In this document: piece by piece, positions 1 to 6,193 of the stretch
How positions within the stretch are numbered: the first letter of the stretch is position 1
Layout of the letters: each line of letters starts with the position of its first letter
Origin: Rhodospirillales bacterium
GTDB lineage: Bacteria; Pseudomonadota; Alphaproteobacteria; Acetobacterales; Acetobacteraceae
Length of the DNA: 8,980 nt
Direction: 5' to 3'
Assembly: GCA_015654825.1 (NCBI GenBank)
Contig: JAATGE010000467.1
Span: 1-8,980 of the forward strand
Translations under genes and position numbers: made by a program
Notes under the pieces: model-generated
Databases searched by the model: none
What the model was told of the DNA's origin: nothing
What the model saw: only the letters and a program-made list of their open reading frames with translations

Positions 1-21
1 AGGGGTGGGTTTGGGCGAAGC

Positions 22-163
22 AAGGCCAGGGCTCTGCCCTGGACCCGCTGGGGCCAGTAGGCCCCAGACCCCTGCTAATTTGTTCCGCAGCTGATTTCGA
101 CACCGAATGCATCGTCGGAAACGGTTTCGATGGCACTCCCGGAAGGGCAGAGCCCCTGGCCTT
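22..163. repeat. Palindromic intergenic element, copy 1
   Basis: The left module (22-72) contains two hairpins in tandem. The first is CCAGGGC (26-32), loop TCT, GCCCTGG (36-42). The second is CTGGGGCC (48-55), loop AGTA, GGCCCCAG (60-67). Bases 22-72 are identical to 7415-7465, and TGTTCCG recurs at the same offset (81-87 and 7474-7480). The right end (144-163) is an inverted copy of 22-40 with one extra C, so the whole 142-nt unit is bounded by inverted repeats that are themselves palindromes. The 70-nt interior is unlike the interior of copy 2. There is no ORF inside and no poly-T run after the hairpins, so it looks more like a non-autonomous palindromic repeat than a simple terminator. 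Similar G/C-rich palindromes are, from memory, common between genes in Acetobacteraceae. Confidence 0.75.
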
Positions 164-292
164 CACCCGCCGGCTACACCCTAATTTAACGCAATCCAGC
201 GAATAAGCTCGGCGCCTGCGTGCGCGTTCGATCGGTCACGCACCTGTCCCGGGCCGACAGCGTTGCGCGGCGTCTTTCCCGCGAATAGCCGC

Positions 293-296
293 GGAG
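293..296 (+). promoter_or_regulatory. Ribosome binding site of the porin gene
   Basis: GGAG lies 5 nt before the ATG at 302. This supports starting the protein at that ATG rather than at the TTG at 263. The ATG start also puts a normal signal peptide exactly at the N-terminus. Confidence 0.6.
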
Positions 297-301
297 TTCG
301 C

Positions 302-1942
302 ATGCGCACCTCGTTCATTCACCACGGCCTGCTTTTCGCTACCGCGCTGGCCACGCCGCTATGCTGCCATCCGGCCCGCGCCGACGACAGCGAAACGAGG
401 CTGAACACATTGTCGCGGCAGATCAGGGAGCTGCAAAACGAGCTTCAGCACGTGAAGCACGACCTGGCGGTGCACAACCAGCAGGTAAAGGCGATTGCGC
501 TACAGGCGGAACGGGCCGAGGCTGCCCGCTCGTCATATGCGGCGATACAGGCGATACCCGTCCTGGCCAGCGCCGAACCGCCCGAACCGCCTAAGCTGCC
601 GATGGGCACCTTCCGGGTTGGCGGCGTCACCGTCACGCTCGGTGGTTTTATCGAAGCAGCCGGCATCTACCGAAGCCGCAATGAAGTGGCGGATATCGCA
701 TCCAACTTCAACACCGGCATTCCGCTCGCCAACTCGCCGAACTACCATCAGGCCGACTTTCGTTTCTCCGCGCGCCAGAGCCGGTTCTCCGCCCTGACCC
801 AGGCGCGGCCAGACTCCGCGACCCTGCTATCGGCCTACGTCGAGTTGGATCTGCAGGGCGCCGCTCCCACCGCGAACTCGGTGGAAAGCAACAGCTACAA
901 CCTCCGCCTGCGCCACGCGTACGCCGCCTATGACCGCAGCGACCTGGGATTTTATGTGTTGGGCGGCCAAACCTGGTCACTGCTGACCATGGACAAGAAG
1001 GGCATCGCGTACCTGCAGGCGGGCGTTAACAACCCGATGACGATCGATTCGCAGTACGTGCCGGGCTTTGTCTGGGTGCGCCAGCCGCAACTACGCGTGG
1101 TAAAGACTTTCGCCGGCGGGCTGTTTTCAATCGGCGGCTCGGTCGAAAGTCCGCAGGCCAATTTCTTCACTGGCCCGAACGGCCTGGCGCCCTCCAGCGT
1201 CCGCACCGTCAACGTCAACAACCCCGGGGGCGCGGGCTTCGCCTCTACCAACAATTACAGCAGCGACGTGGCGCCCGATATCGTGCTGAAGGCCGCGGCC
1301 GATCCGGGCTTCGGCCATTTCGAGGTCTACGGCGTGGCGCGTTTCCTGCACGACCGGGTCAGCCACCCCGGCAGCGGCAACAACAACACCGTGGTTGCCG
1401 GCGGCGGCGGTGCCGCGGCACTGCTGCATCTGATACCGAAATATCTCGACCTGCAGGGCAGCTTCCTGGCCGGAGAAGGCATCGGCCGTTACGGCACGGC
1501 GCAACTGCCCGATGCCGCGGTCGGCCCCAACGGCGATCCGGTGGCGCTGCCCGAAGTGGAGGCCCTGATCGGCGTCGTCGCGCATCTAAACCCACTGCTC
1601 GACGTATATGGTTTTGCCGGCACGGAGCAGGTGAGCGCGCGCTATTTCTCGGCCGACGTGAAGGGCACGGCGACCGGCTTCGGTTACGGCAGCCCGCTCT
1701 ATTCCAACGAGACCTGCGACATTGAACTCGGCGCCCCCTCGGGCTGCGTCGGCAACACGTCCGGCATCGTGCAGGGCACCGTAGGGACCTGGTGGAAATT
1801 CCTGCACGACAACAACGGCACGATGCAGGTGGGCGCGCAATATTCCTACACGCATCGATCGGTGTTCCAGGGCATCGGCCCAACACCAAAAACCGACGAA
1901 AACACGGTGATGTTCAGTTTCCGGTACTATCCGTTCCAGTAG
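302..1942 (+). CDS. DcaP-like outer-membrane porin
   Basis: This is a 546-residue exported beta-barrel protein that probably forms a trimeric diffusion channel in the outer membrane. Residues 1-27 are a Sec signal peptide (hydrophobic core LLFATALATPL, cleavage after Ala-Arg-Ala-27). Residues about 31-77 are a heptad-like, charged segment (LNTLSRQIRELQNELQHVK) that should form a coiled coil, followed by a Pro-rich linker (about 90-100). The barrel runs from about 104 to the end. It includes DFRFSARQSRFSA (152-164), a YVELDLQG strand (180-186), RLRHAYAAY and LGGQTWSLL (220-228). These segments and the coiled-coil-plus-barrel layout match the DcaP family, whose characterised Acinetobacter member takes up dicarboxylates; the substrate here is unknown. 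The C-terminus is YYPFQ, so the usual terminal aromatic is one residue in from the end. A TTG at 263 would add 13 residues in front of the signal peptide and is less likely. The gene converges on the di-haem cytochrome gene. Confidence 0.8.
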   Translation: MRTSFIHHGLLFATALATPLCCHPARADDSETRLNTLSRQIRELQNELQHVKHDLAVHNQQVKAIALQAERAEAARSSYAAIQAIPVLASAEPPEPPKLPMGTFRVGGVTVTLGGFIEAAGIYRSRNEVADIASNFNTGIPLANSPNYHQADFRFSARQSRFSALTQARPDSATLLSAYVELDLQGAAPTANSVESNSYNLRLRHAYAAYDRSDLGFYVLGGQTWSLLTMDKKGIAYLQAGVNNPMTIDSQYVPGFVWVRQPQLRVVKTFAGGLFSIGGSVESPQANFFTGPNGLAPSSVRTVNVNNPGGAGFASTNNYSSDVAPDIVLKAAADPGFGHFEVYGVARFLHDRVSHPGSGNNNTVVAGGGGAAALLHLIPKYLDLQGSFLAGEGIGRYGTAQLPDAAVGPNGDPVALPEVEALIGVVAHLNPLLDVYGFAGTEQVSARYFSADVKGTATGFGYGSPLYSNETCDIELGAPSGCVGNTSGIVQGTVGTWWKFLHDNNGTMQVGAQYSYTHRSVFQGIGPTPKTDENTVMFSFRYYPFQ

Positions 1943-1949
1943 CGCGGAT

Positions 1950-1979
1950 AAGGGCCGGAGGCAGAGTCCCCCGGCCCTT
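1950..1979. terminator. Hairpin between convergent genes, possible bidirectional terminator
   Basis: AAGGGCCGG (1950-1958) and CCGGCCCTT (1971-1979) form a perfect 9-bp G/C-rich stem with a 12-nt loop. It begins 8 nt after the porin stop and lies 18 nt beyond the stop of the opposite-strand cytochrome gene, so it sits where a shared terminator would be expected. Neither strand has a clear T-run after the stem, so intrinsic termination may be weak. Confidence 0.5.
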
Positions 1980-1996
1980 CCGGCCTGCCCCCGACG

Positions 1997-3715
1997 CTAC
2001 AATGTTTTCAGATATTCCAGCAGCGCCGCCTTGTCCGTATCCGACAGGCTTGTTCCGTAGTCGTGACCACAATTGCTGTTTCCCGAGTTCAAATTGTCGC
2101 AGCCGGTAGCCTGGAACACATAATTGAACTTGGTCTGCGTTGCCGCGAGCCCGATCGCGTTCCGGTCGTATTTCGGCCCGACCGCGAACGAGGCGACCCG
2201 TTGCGCCGGCGGCGTCAGAAGCTGTGCCAGCGACGGCACCGACCCGTTGTGCAAATAGGGCGCCGCCGCCCAGATCCCCTGCAGCACACGCGACTCATAG
2301 GCACCCGATGTCTGCGCCTGAAACAGCGGCAGTTCCTGCGCGATGTCCTGCAGAATACTGGCCGCTGGTGGGCGGCCGCCAGGTCCGTCGGGCAGCAGGA
2401 AGTTCGTGGCGCAGGTAATGGGATTTGCGATGCAATACTGCTCGATCGACCCCAGGATCGATGTGCCGAGTATGGCGACCGTGGCGTCGATCGGCTTCAG
2501 CGGCGTCCGGTCGAGCAGCGTTGTCGCGCCGTTCAGCACGCCGGTGTCCGCGGTCAGCGCCAGAACGTCGTACTCGCGCGTATCCGTTCCCACATTCAGA
2601 ACCGGCGTCGCCCAGGTCTTCTGATCAAGGAAGCGCGGCGTCCCGGGCGTAATCCCGTGGCATTCCACGCAGCCGCCATCCGCGGTCGCGCGGTTGAACA
2701 CCGCCATGCCCTGGCTGGCGAGCTTGCTGTTCACCGACCACGGCCAGACCGGCGGCCCGATCTTCCTCATCAGGCCGCCAAGCTTGAAAAGGCCCGGGAA
2801 GTCCGCCGAGTTATTATCCAGGAAATCGGTCCCGTACCAGGATTTCGTCGGCTGGAACGTCGCAAAAACGCCAAAAACCTCGCCGAGATTGCGCGCCAGC
2901 GAGAGGATGGCATCGCCATTATTGGCGAAGCCCGGCCATTGCGTATGGTCCTGGATCGCGGCGTTCCAAAGGAACGGATAGCGCACCGGCGCCGCCGCCT
3001 GGTGGATATTGCCGGGAATCAGGAAGCTCGGCGCCGGACCGAGATCAAGCCCGCTCAGCCGGTTGAAAATCATCGACACGGCATCGAGGCGCGCCGGTCC
3101 CCAGGGCGGCGTCGGCAATGCCAGCTTCATCAGCGTATCGTAACGAAGAAACCAGAGCTGCAGCGCGCTCTTCAGCGCGGCCTTGGCGTCCTTCGTGGGT
3201 TTGGGACCAAGCACCGAGACCGCGAAACGCCGGAACGCGGTGTCGTCCGCAAGCACCCCGCCCACGGAAGTATCGAGATCCTGCAGCATGCTCTGGAAGT
3301 CGACGATCGCCGGCCCGCCATCGATCCGGTACGCGCTGCCACCTGCCTCGATCTGGCGGGTGTGGCAGGCCGCACAGGTCATTCCAACCATGGTGCTGGC
3401 GCCGGTGCCGTTGACCGTAAACCCGACCGGAAGGCCAGGGGTGGGGCTCGCGGGGTTCGGCAGATATCCATACCTGCCGAGGCTGCCGGCCAAAAACGGC
3501 TTCCCGCCGGATTGCTTCAGCGCCTTCAGCCATGACAGGGGCATCATCTGCGAGCCCTGATCCTGACTATAGAACTCGGTTCGCGTGGCAGTGGTCCAGT
3601 TGGGACCTTGGTCTACCGTGACGGGATCCGCCACCGCCGCGCTCGCGCCAAGCGCGAGCATACCCAGGCCACGCAAGATTGTTTCCGTCGCCCGCCGGGC
3701 AGTTCTCGATAACAT
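1997..3715 (-). CDS. RoxA-like di-haem c-type cytochrome (oxygenase/peroxidase superfamily)
   Basis: This 572-residue periplasmic or secreted protein has a signal peptide at residues 1-29 (cleavage after Ala-Val-Ala). It has two covalent haem sites, CAACH (114-118) and CVECH (349-353). PYLHNGS (486-492), with His489, matches the conserved motif near the end of MauG/CCP/RoxA-type proteins, where a His can serve as a distal ligand of the second haem. The spacing of 235 residues between haem motifs, the WPW segment (324-326), the segment ELPLFQAQTSGAYESRVLQG (461-480) and the C-terminal GNSNCGHDYGT place it nearer RoxA/RoxB rubber oxygenases than classical bacterial cytochrome c peroxidases. It is shorter than Xanthomonas RoxA (about 680 residues). 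Four further cysteines (428, 435, 539, 549) may form disulfides. The actual reaction (dioxygenase, peroxidase or electron carrier) cannot be read from the sequence. The ATG has a strong Shine-Dalgarno sequence. No oxygenase partner or haem maturation gene lies nearby. Confidence 0.8.
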   Translation of the reverse strand: MLSRTARRATETILRGLGMLALGASAAVADPVTVDQGPNWTTATRTEFYSQDQGSQMMPLSWLKALKQSGGKPFLAGSLGRYGYLPNPASPTPGLPVGFTVNGTGASTMVGMTCAACHTRQIEAGGSAYRIDGGPAIVDFQSMLQDLDTSVGGVLADDTAFRRFAVSVLGPKPTKDAKAALKSALQLWFLRYDTLMKLALPTPPWGPARLDAVSMIFNRLSGLDLGPAPSFLIPGNIHQAAAPVRYPFLWNAAIQDHTQWPGFANNGDAILSLARNLGEVFGVFATFQPTKSWYGTDFLDNNSADFPGLFKLGGLMRKIGPPVWPWSVNSKLASQGMAVFNRATADGGCVECHGITPGTPRFLDQKTWATPVLNVGTDTREYDVLALTADTGVLNGATTLLDRTPLKPIDATVAILGTSILGSIEQYCIANPITCATNFLLPDGPGGRPPAASILQDIAQELPLFQAQTSGAYESRVLQGIWAAAPYLHNGSVPSLAQLLTPPAQRVASFAVGPKYDRNAIGLAATQTKFNYVFQATGCDNLNSGNSNCGHDYGTSLSDTDKAALLEYLKTL

Positions 3716-3722
3716 GCTTCAA

Positions 3723-3730
3723 CTCCCCCC
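3723..3730 (-). promoter_or_regulatory. Ribosome binding site of the di-haem cytochrome gene
   Basis: On the minus strand GGGGGGAG lies 7 nt before the ATG (3713-3715). This is the clearest ribosome binding site in the window and fixes the start, which also gives a well-formed signal peptide. Confidence 0.7.
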
Positions 3731-3766
3731 CAAACCCGCCAAGCAGGATAAGCTGCCCGCAACGGC

Positions 3767-3946
3767 ATGGGAAGCCTGATTGAGCCGGCCAGATTGCCCG
3801 GCAGTGTAGTTTGCGCGCCCACGCCCTACTTGGCGCTGGCGACGCAAGAACCCGTTTATCGGGGGAGACGGCGAAGCCTGGAGAAGATGCTTTACGACCT
3901 CGCCCGGAAGGGCCGGGCGCGTCGGCCCAAAACGAAGGCTAAATGA
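3767..3946 (+). CDS. Doubtful small basic ORF, 59 codons
   Basis: An uninterrupted frame runs from ATG (3767) to TGA (3944-3946). It would encode a 59-residue protein with a mildly hydrophobic N-terminal half (SVVCAPTPYLALA) and a very basic tail (RRRSLEKMLYDLARKGRARR then PKTKAK). It is divergent from the cytochrome gene, and the T/A-rich hairpin block starts 3 nt after its stop, which is where a terminator would sit. An internal ATG at 3887 is preceded by GGAG (3880-3883), which is only 3 nt away. The start at 3767 has no clear Shine-Dalgarno sequence. I recognise no family, and G/C-rich DNA produces frames of this length by chance, so this is only a candidate. Confidence 0.2.
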   Translation: MGSLIEPARLPGSVVCAPTPYLALATQEPVYRGRRRSLEKMLYDLARKGRARRPKTKAK

Positions 3947-3949
3947 ATA

Positions 3950-4023
3950 AAAGTTTTTTGGTTCTTTTTTTCAAAAAAGAACAGGAAAAAGCACTTCTTT
4001 TTGAAAAAAGAAGCAAAAACTTT
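3950..4023. repeat. T/A-rich nested double hairpin (cruciform-like block)
   Basis: Three nested inverted repeats pack into 74 nt. An outer pair, AAAGTTTTT (3950-3958) and AAAAACTTT (4015-4023), encloses two hairpins. The first is GTTCTTTTTT (3961-3970) with AAAAAAGAAC (3973-3982). The second is CTTCTTTTT (3994-4002) with AAAAAGAAG (4005-4013). All arms are perfect. The block is strikingly A/T-rich against its G/C-rich surroundings. It lies downstream of chaA on the minus strand and just after the small ORF on the plus strand, so it could terminate transcription in both directions. I recall very similar blocks repeated in Acetobacteraceae genomes, which is why it is called a repeat, although only one copy lies in this window. 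Confidence 0.65.
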
Positions 4024-4119
4024 GGTTCATTGTTCCGGGTTCGACGACAACGGCAGGTGTCAGTACTGAGGGTTTTGCAATGCGATTGCCGTTGGCAGCG
4101 CCGCTTGCCATATCTTCCA

Positions 4120-5229
4120 CTACCCTTCCACGATCAACAACAAATACGTTGCGAATAAAATCAAATGCACCGCGCCCTGGATTACGTTGGTGCGGCCGCT
4201 TGCGAACGTGACGACGCTGACTGCCAACGTCAGCAGCAGCATCACCGAATCGGTGTGTTGTAGGCCGAGCGCCAGGTCGCGGCCGATCAGGTGGCTGACC
4301 AGTACCATGGCGGGCACCGTGAGGCCGATCGTGGACAGCACCGAGCCCAGGAAAATGTTGACCGCGCGCTGCAAGTGGTTTTGCATCGCCGCGCGCACCG
4401 CGCCGATCGCCTCCGGCGTCGCCACCAGGACTGCCATGATGACGCCCGCGAGCGGTGCCGGCGCGCCCAGCGTTTCGGTCAGGTAATCGACCGGGCGGGC
4501 GAATTCCTCCGCCAGAACCACGACCGGCACCATGTAGGCAACCAGCAGTACCGTATGCGGCAGGATCTGTGGTTGCCCCGGTACCGCGGCGTCGTGGCCC
4601 GCTTCGCCGTCCACGGAAAAATAGCCGCGGTGCCGGCCGGTCTGCATGAACAGGAACGTGGCGTACAAGCCGATCGCGACCACAACCAGAAACGTCTGCT
4701 GCAGCACGGATAGGGTCGGGCCCGGCGTCGTCTGGGTGAAATTCGGCAGCACCAGCGTCAGCACGACCAGCGGAAGGATCACGCCGATATACGCGTTGGC
4801 GCCTTGCAGATTGTAGTGCTGCTCGCGATGGCGCAAACCGCCGACCAGTAGCGAGAGGCCCACCATGCCGTTCAGCACGATCATCACGACCGCGAACAGC
4901 GTGTCGCGCGCGAGTGTCGGGTTGTTCTTGCCGTGCAACATGACCGCGGAAATGCTGACCACTTCGATGAACGTAACTGAAATGGTCAGGATCAACGTGC
5001 CGTAGGGTTCGCCCAACCGGACGGCGAGTTGATCGGCGTGGCGGACAACCGACATCGCGGAGCCCAGCACGGTGGCGAACAGCCAGACGAAAATCACGGC
5101 GAGCGATAGCGGGTTCGACAGGCTGCCGAGTGGGGCGCCGCCAGTCAGCAGGAACACCAGGCTGGTGGCAGCGCTGAACACGAGCAGCCGCTCCCGGCGG
5201 ATATACGGGCGCAGCGCGGCGGCTGTCAT
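4120..5229 (-). CDS. chaA: Calcium (sodium)/proton antiporter, ChaA type
   Basis: This 369-residue inner-membrane CaCA-family antiporter exports Ca2+ and/or Na+ in exchange for protons. It has about 11 hydrophobic segments. The first alpha-repeat region reads SVVRHADQLAVRLGEPYGTL (60-79) followed by ISVTFIEVVSI with Glu89. The second has VATPEAIGAVRAAMQN (269-284) with Glu273, then RAVNIFLGSVLSTIGLTVP. Both match E. coli ChaA closely in order and spacing, and the C-terminal SGRTNVIQGAVHLILFATYL matches too. The acidic cytoplasmic stretch of E. coli ChaA is nearly absent here (only VDGEAGHD, 207-213). The ATG at 5229 gives a length close to E. coli ChaA (366). The frame stays open to an ATG at 5262 and a GTG at 5379, adding 11 or 50 residues of non-membrane, Arg/Pro-rich sequence. 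No start has a convincing Shine-Dalgarno sequence, so the start is uncertain while the identity is not. Confidence 0.88.
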   Translation of the reverse strand: MTAAALRPYIRRERLLVFSAATSLVFLLTGGAPLGSLSNPLSLAVIFVWLFATVLGSAMSVVRHADQLAVRLGEPYGTLILTISVTFIEVVSISAVMLHGKNNPTLARDTLFAVVMIVLNGMVGLSLLVGGLRHREQHYNLQGANAYIGVILPLVVLTLVLPNFTQTTPGPTLSVLQQTFLVVVAIGLYATFLFMQTGRHRGYFSVDGEAGHDAAVPGQPQILPHTVLLVAYMVPVVVLAEEFARPVDYLTETLGAPAPLAGVIMAVLVATPEAIGAVRAAMQNHLQRAVNIFLGSVLSTIGLTVPAMVLVSHLIGRDLALGLQHTDSVMLLLTLAVSVVTFASGRTNVIQGAVHLILFATYLLLIVEG

Positions 5230-5408
5230 GTTCGCTGGAATTAAGTTCACTGGCACCCCCATACCGCGGCGTCGCCAAAATGGCAGATGTGAGGCCGTGT
5301 GAATATTCCTGATCCGAGGCACCACCGCGTGCGGAGGGCGCCTTGCTGGGCCGCCGCACGCGCCTGCCCGGTGTTTCACGGGCGATTCTCATGGTGAAAA
5401 GGCACAGG

Positions 5409-5438
5409 TTGACATCGCGCCGCCAGGCGTCCTAATTT
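5409..5438 (+). promoter_or_regulatory. Candidate sigma70-type promoter for the membrane-protein gene
   Basis: A perfect consensus -35 box TTGACA (5409-5414) is followed after 18 nt by TAATTT (5433-5438), which matches the -10 consensus at three of six positions. The start codon lies about 110 nt further on, implying a leader of roughly 105 nt. Consensus -35 boxes are uncommon by chance in G/C-rich DNA, but the weak -10 box keeps this tentative. Confidence 0.4.
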
Positions 5439-5540
5439 AGACGCAGACCGTACAAATATCGGCAGCGCGGCGCTGTTCCCGGCCGTCCAGGACAGGCTGA
5501 AGGCCTGAAATCCGCGCGGGAAACTCTCACGCGGGCAAGC

Positions 5541-5545
5541 GGAGG
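5541..5545 (+). promoter_or_regulatory. Ribosome binding site that decides a GTG start
   Basis: GGAGG lies 6 nt before the GTG at 5552 and 12 nt before the in-frame ATG at 5558. The spacing favours the GTG, which adds only two residues. Confidence 0.65.
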
Positions 5546-5551
5546 TGGGTC

Positions 5552-6100
5552 GTGTTGATGCTGCTGGCCTTCGCACCGTTCATCGTGTTTGCCGTCCTCG
5601 ATCGGCTGGTCAACGCCAATGTGGGGCTGATCGCGGCCGCTGTCGTTTCAATCGTGCTGCTGGTGCGCGACTGGCTTGCCCCCAACAGAACACCGAAGAT
5701 CCTCGAAATCGGCACGGCAATATTGTTCTGCGTCCTGGCGCTCTATGCCACGCTCGGCGGCGCCGCGTGGTCGATTTTCGGCGTTCGGCTGCGCGTCGAC
5801 GCGGGGCTGCTGCTAATCGTTCTGCTATCCATGGCCGTCGGCCGGCCTTTCACGCTGCAATATGCGCGCGAACAGGCCGCGGCCGATTTGTGGAACACCC
5901 CGCAATTCGCGCGCACCAACCTGATCATTACCGCCGTGTGGGCCGTGGCCTTCGCGGTGCTGGTGCTGGCCGATCTCGCGGTTCTCTATGTGCCCGGCTT
6001 GCCGCCACGCGTCAGTATCTGGGCCACGATCCTGGCGCTCGTCGGCGCGTTCAAATTCACATCCTGGTATCCGGACCGCGTGCGGGCCGGAGCCGCCTGA
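5552..6100 (+). CDS. Uncharacterised multi-pass inner-membrane protein
   Basis: This 182-residue, very hydrophobic protein has five or six likely transmembrane segments, at about 2-19, 23-39, 51-70, 82-97, 123-146 and 154-172. The longest soluble stretch (about 98-121) carries the most family-like motif, GRPFTLQYAREQAAADLWNT (97-116), followed by FARTNLIITAVW. I recall related GRPFT-x-QYARE segments in conserved hypothetical membrane proteins of Proteobacteria, but I cannot name a function. The reading frame is firmly supported by the GGAGG ribosome binding site and by consistent G/C-biased third positions. It is divergent from chaA, and 93 nt separate its stop from the next gene, so joint transcription with the glucanase-like gene is possible but not shown. 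An alternative ORF starting at 5545 in another frame is a shadow. Confidence 0.75.
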   Translation: MLMLLAFAPFIVFAVLDRLVNANVGLIAAAVVSIVLLVRDWLAPNRTPKILEIGTAILFCVLALYATLGGAAWSIFGVRLRVDAGLLLIVLLSMAVGRPFTLQYAREQAAADLWNTPQFARTNLIITAVWAVAFAVLVLADLAVLYVPGLPPRVSIWATILALVGAFKFTSWYPDRVRAGAA

Positions 6101-6181
6101 CATTGGCCCCGCCGGCCCGGTTCGGCGTGCCGCCGATGTCGTTAGCGCTGCGCCGCGGAAATTCTATTGTTCGCAACGGTT

Positions 6182-6186
6182 GGAAG
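6182..6186 (+). promoter_or_regulatory. Ribosome binding site of the GH64-like gene
   Basis: GGAAG lies 7 nt before the ATG at 6194. It favours that start over the TTG at 6167, and the protein then begins directly with a Lys-Arg-containing signal peptide. Confidence 0.6.
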
Positions 6187-6193
6187 TGTCCTC

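Larger units (their letters stand above)
1..301. other. Intergenic region upstream of the porin gene
   Basis: I see no convincing coding sequence here. The region holds palindromic element copy 1 (22-163), followed by about 140 nt leading to the porin start at 302. I looked for a sigma70-type promoter in 164-290. There is a TAATTT hexamer at 182-187, but no credible -35 box at the right distance, so no promoter is called. The first 21 bases could be the 3' end or downstream region of a gene outside the window; this cannot be decided from the sequence. Confidence 0.6.
3716..4119. other. Intergenic region between the cytochrome and chaA genes
   Basis: This 404-nt stretch holds the cytochrome ribosome binding site, a doubtful small ORF (3767-3946), a G/C hairpin with CGCCCGG (3901-3907) and CCGGGCG (3913-3919) around a 5-nt loop, and the T/A-rich double hairpin (3950-4023). 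I could not find a convincing minus-strand promoter for the cytochrome gene. Nothing recognisable was seen in 4024-4119. Confidence 0.6.
5230..5551. other. Divergent intergenic region between chaA and the membrane-protein gene
   Basis: This stretch separates two divergent genes and should carry promoters for both. A candidate plus-strand promoter is annotated at 5409-5438. For chaA I see only an A/T-rich GAATATTC palindrome (5301-5308) that might be part of a minus-strand -10 region, which is too weak to call. If chaA really starts at 5379, the region shrinks to 172 nt. Confidence 0.55.

Noticed and set aside
3431..3440. AAGGCCAGGG inside the cytochrome gene, matching the start of the palindromic element
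   Set aside because: The match is only 10 bases, does not extend into the hairpin, and lies within conserved coding sequence, so it is most likely chance.
2063..3535. 490-codon open frame on the plus strand, antisense to the di-haem cytochrome gene
   Set aside because: Its translation is Arg/His-rich with no domain, signal peptide or recognisable motif, it has no ribosome binding site, and it lies wholly opposite a gene with two haem motifs. Long antisense frames are expected in G/C-rich genes.
3971..5392. 473-codon open frame on the minus strand in a different frame over chaA
   Set aside because: It is Arg/Pro/Gly-rich and overlaps the well-supported ChaA frame. Its far end runs into the T/A-rich hairpin block (KEVLFPVLF), which is repeat-derived sequence.
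6084..6118. GGGCCGG / CCGGCCC inverted repeat across the stop of the membrane-protein gene
   Set aside because: It has a 21-nt loop, overlaps the coding end, and lacks a T-run, so it is too weak to call a terminator.
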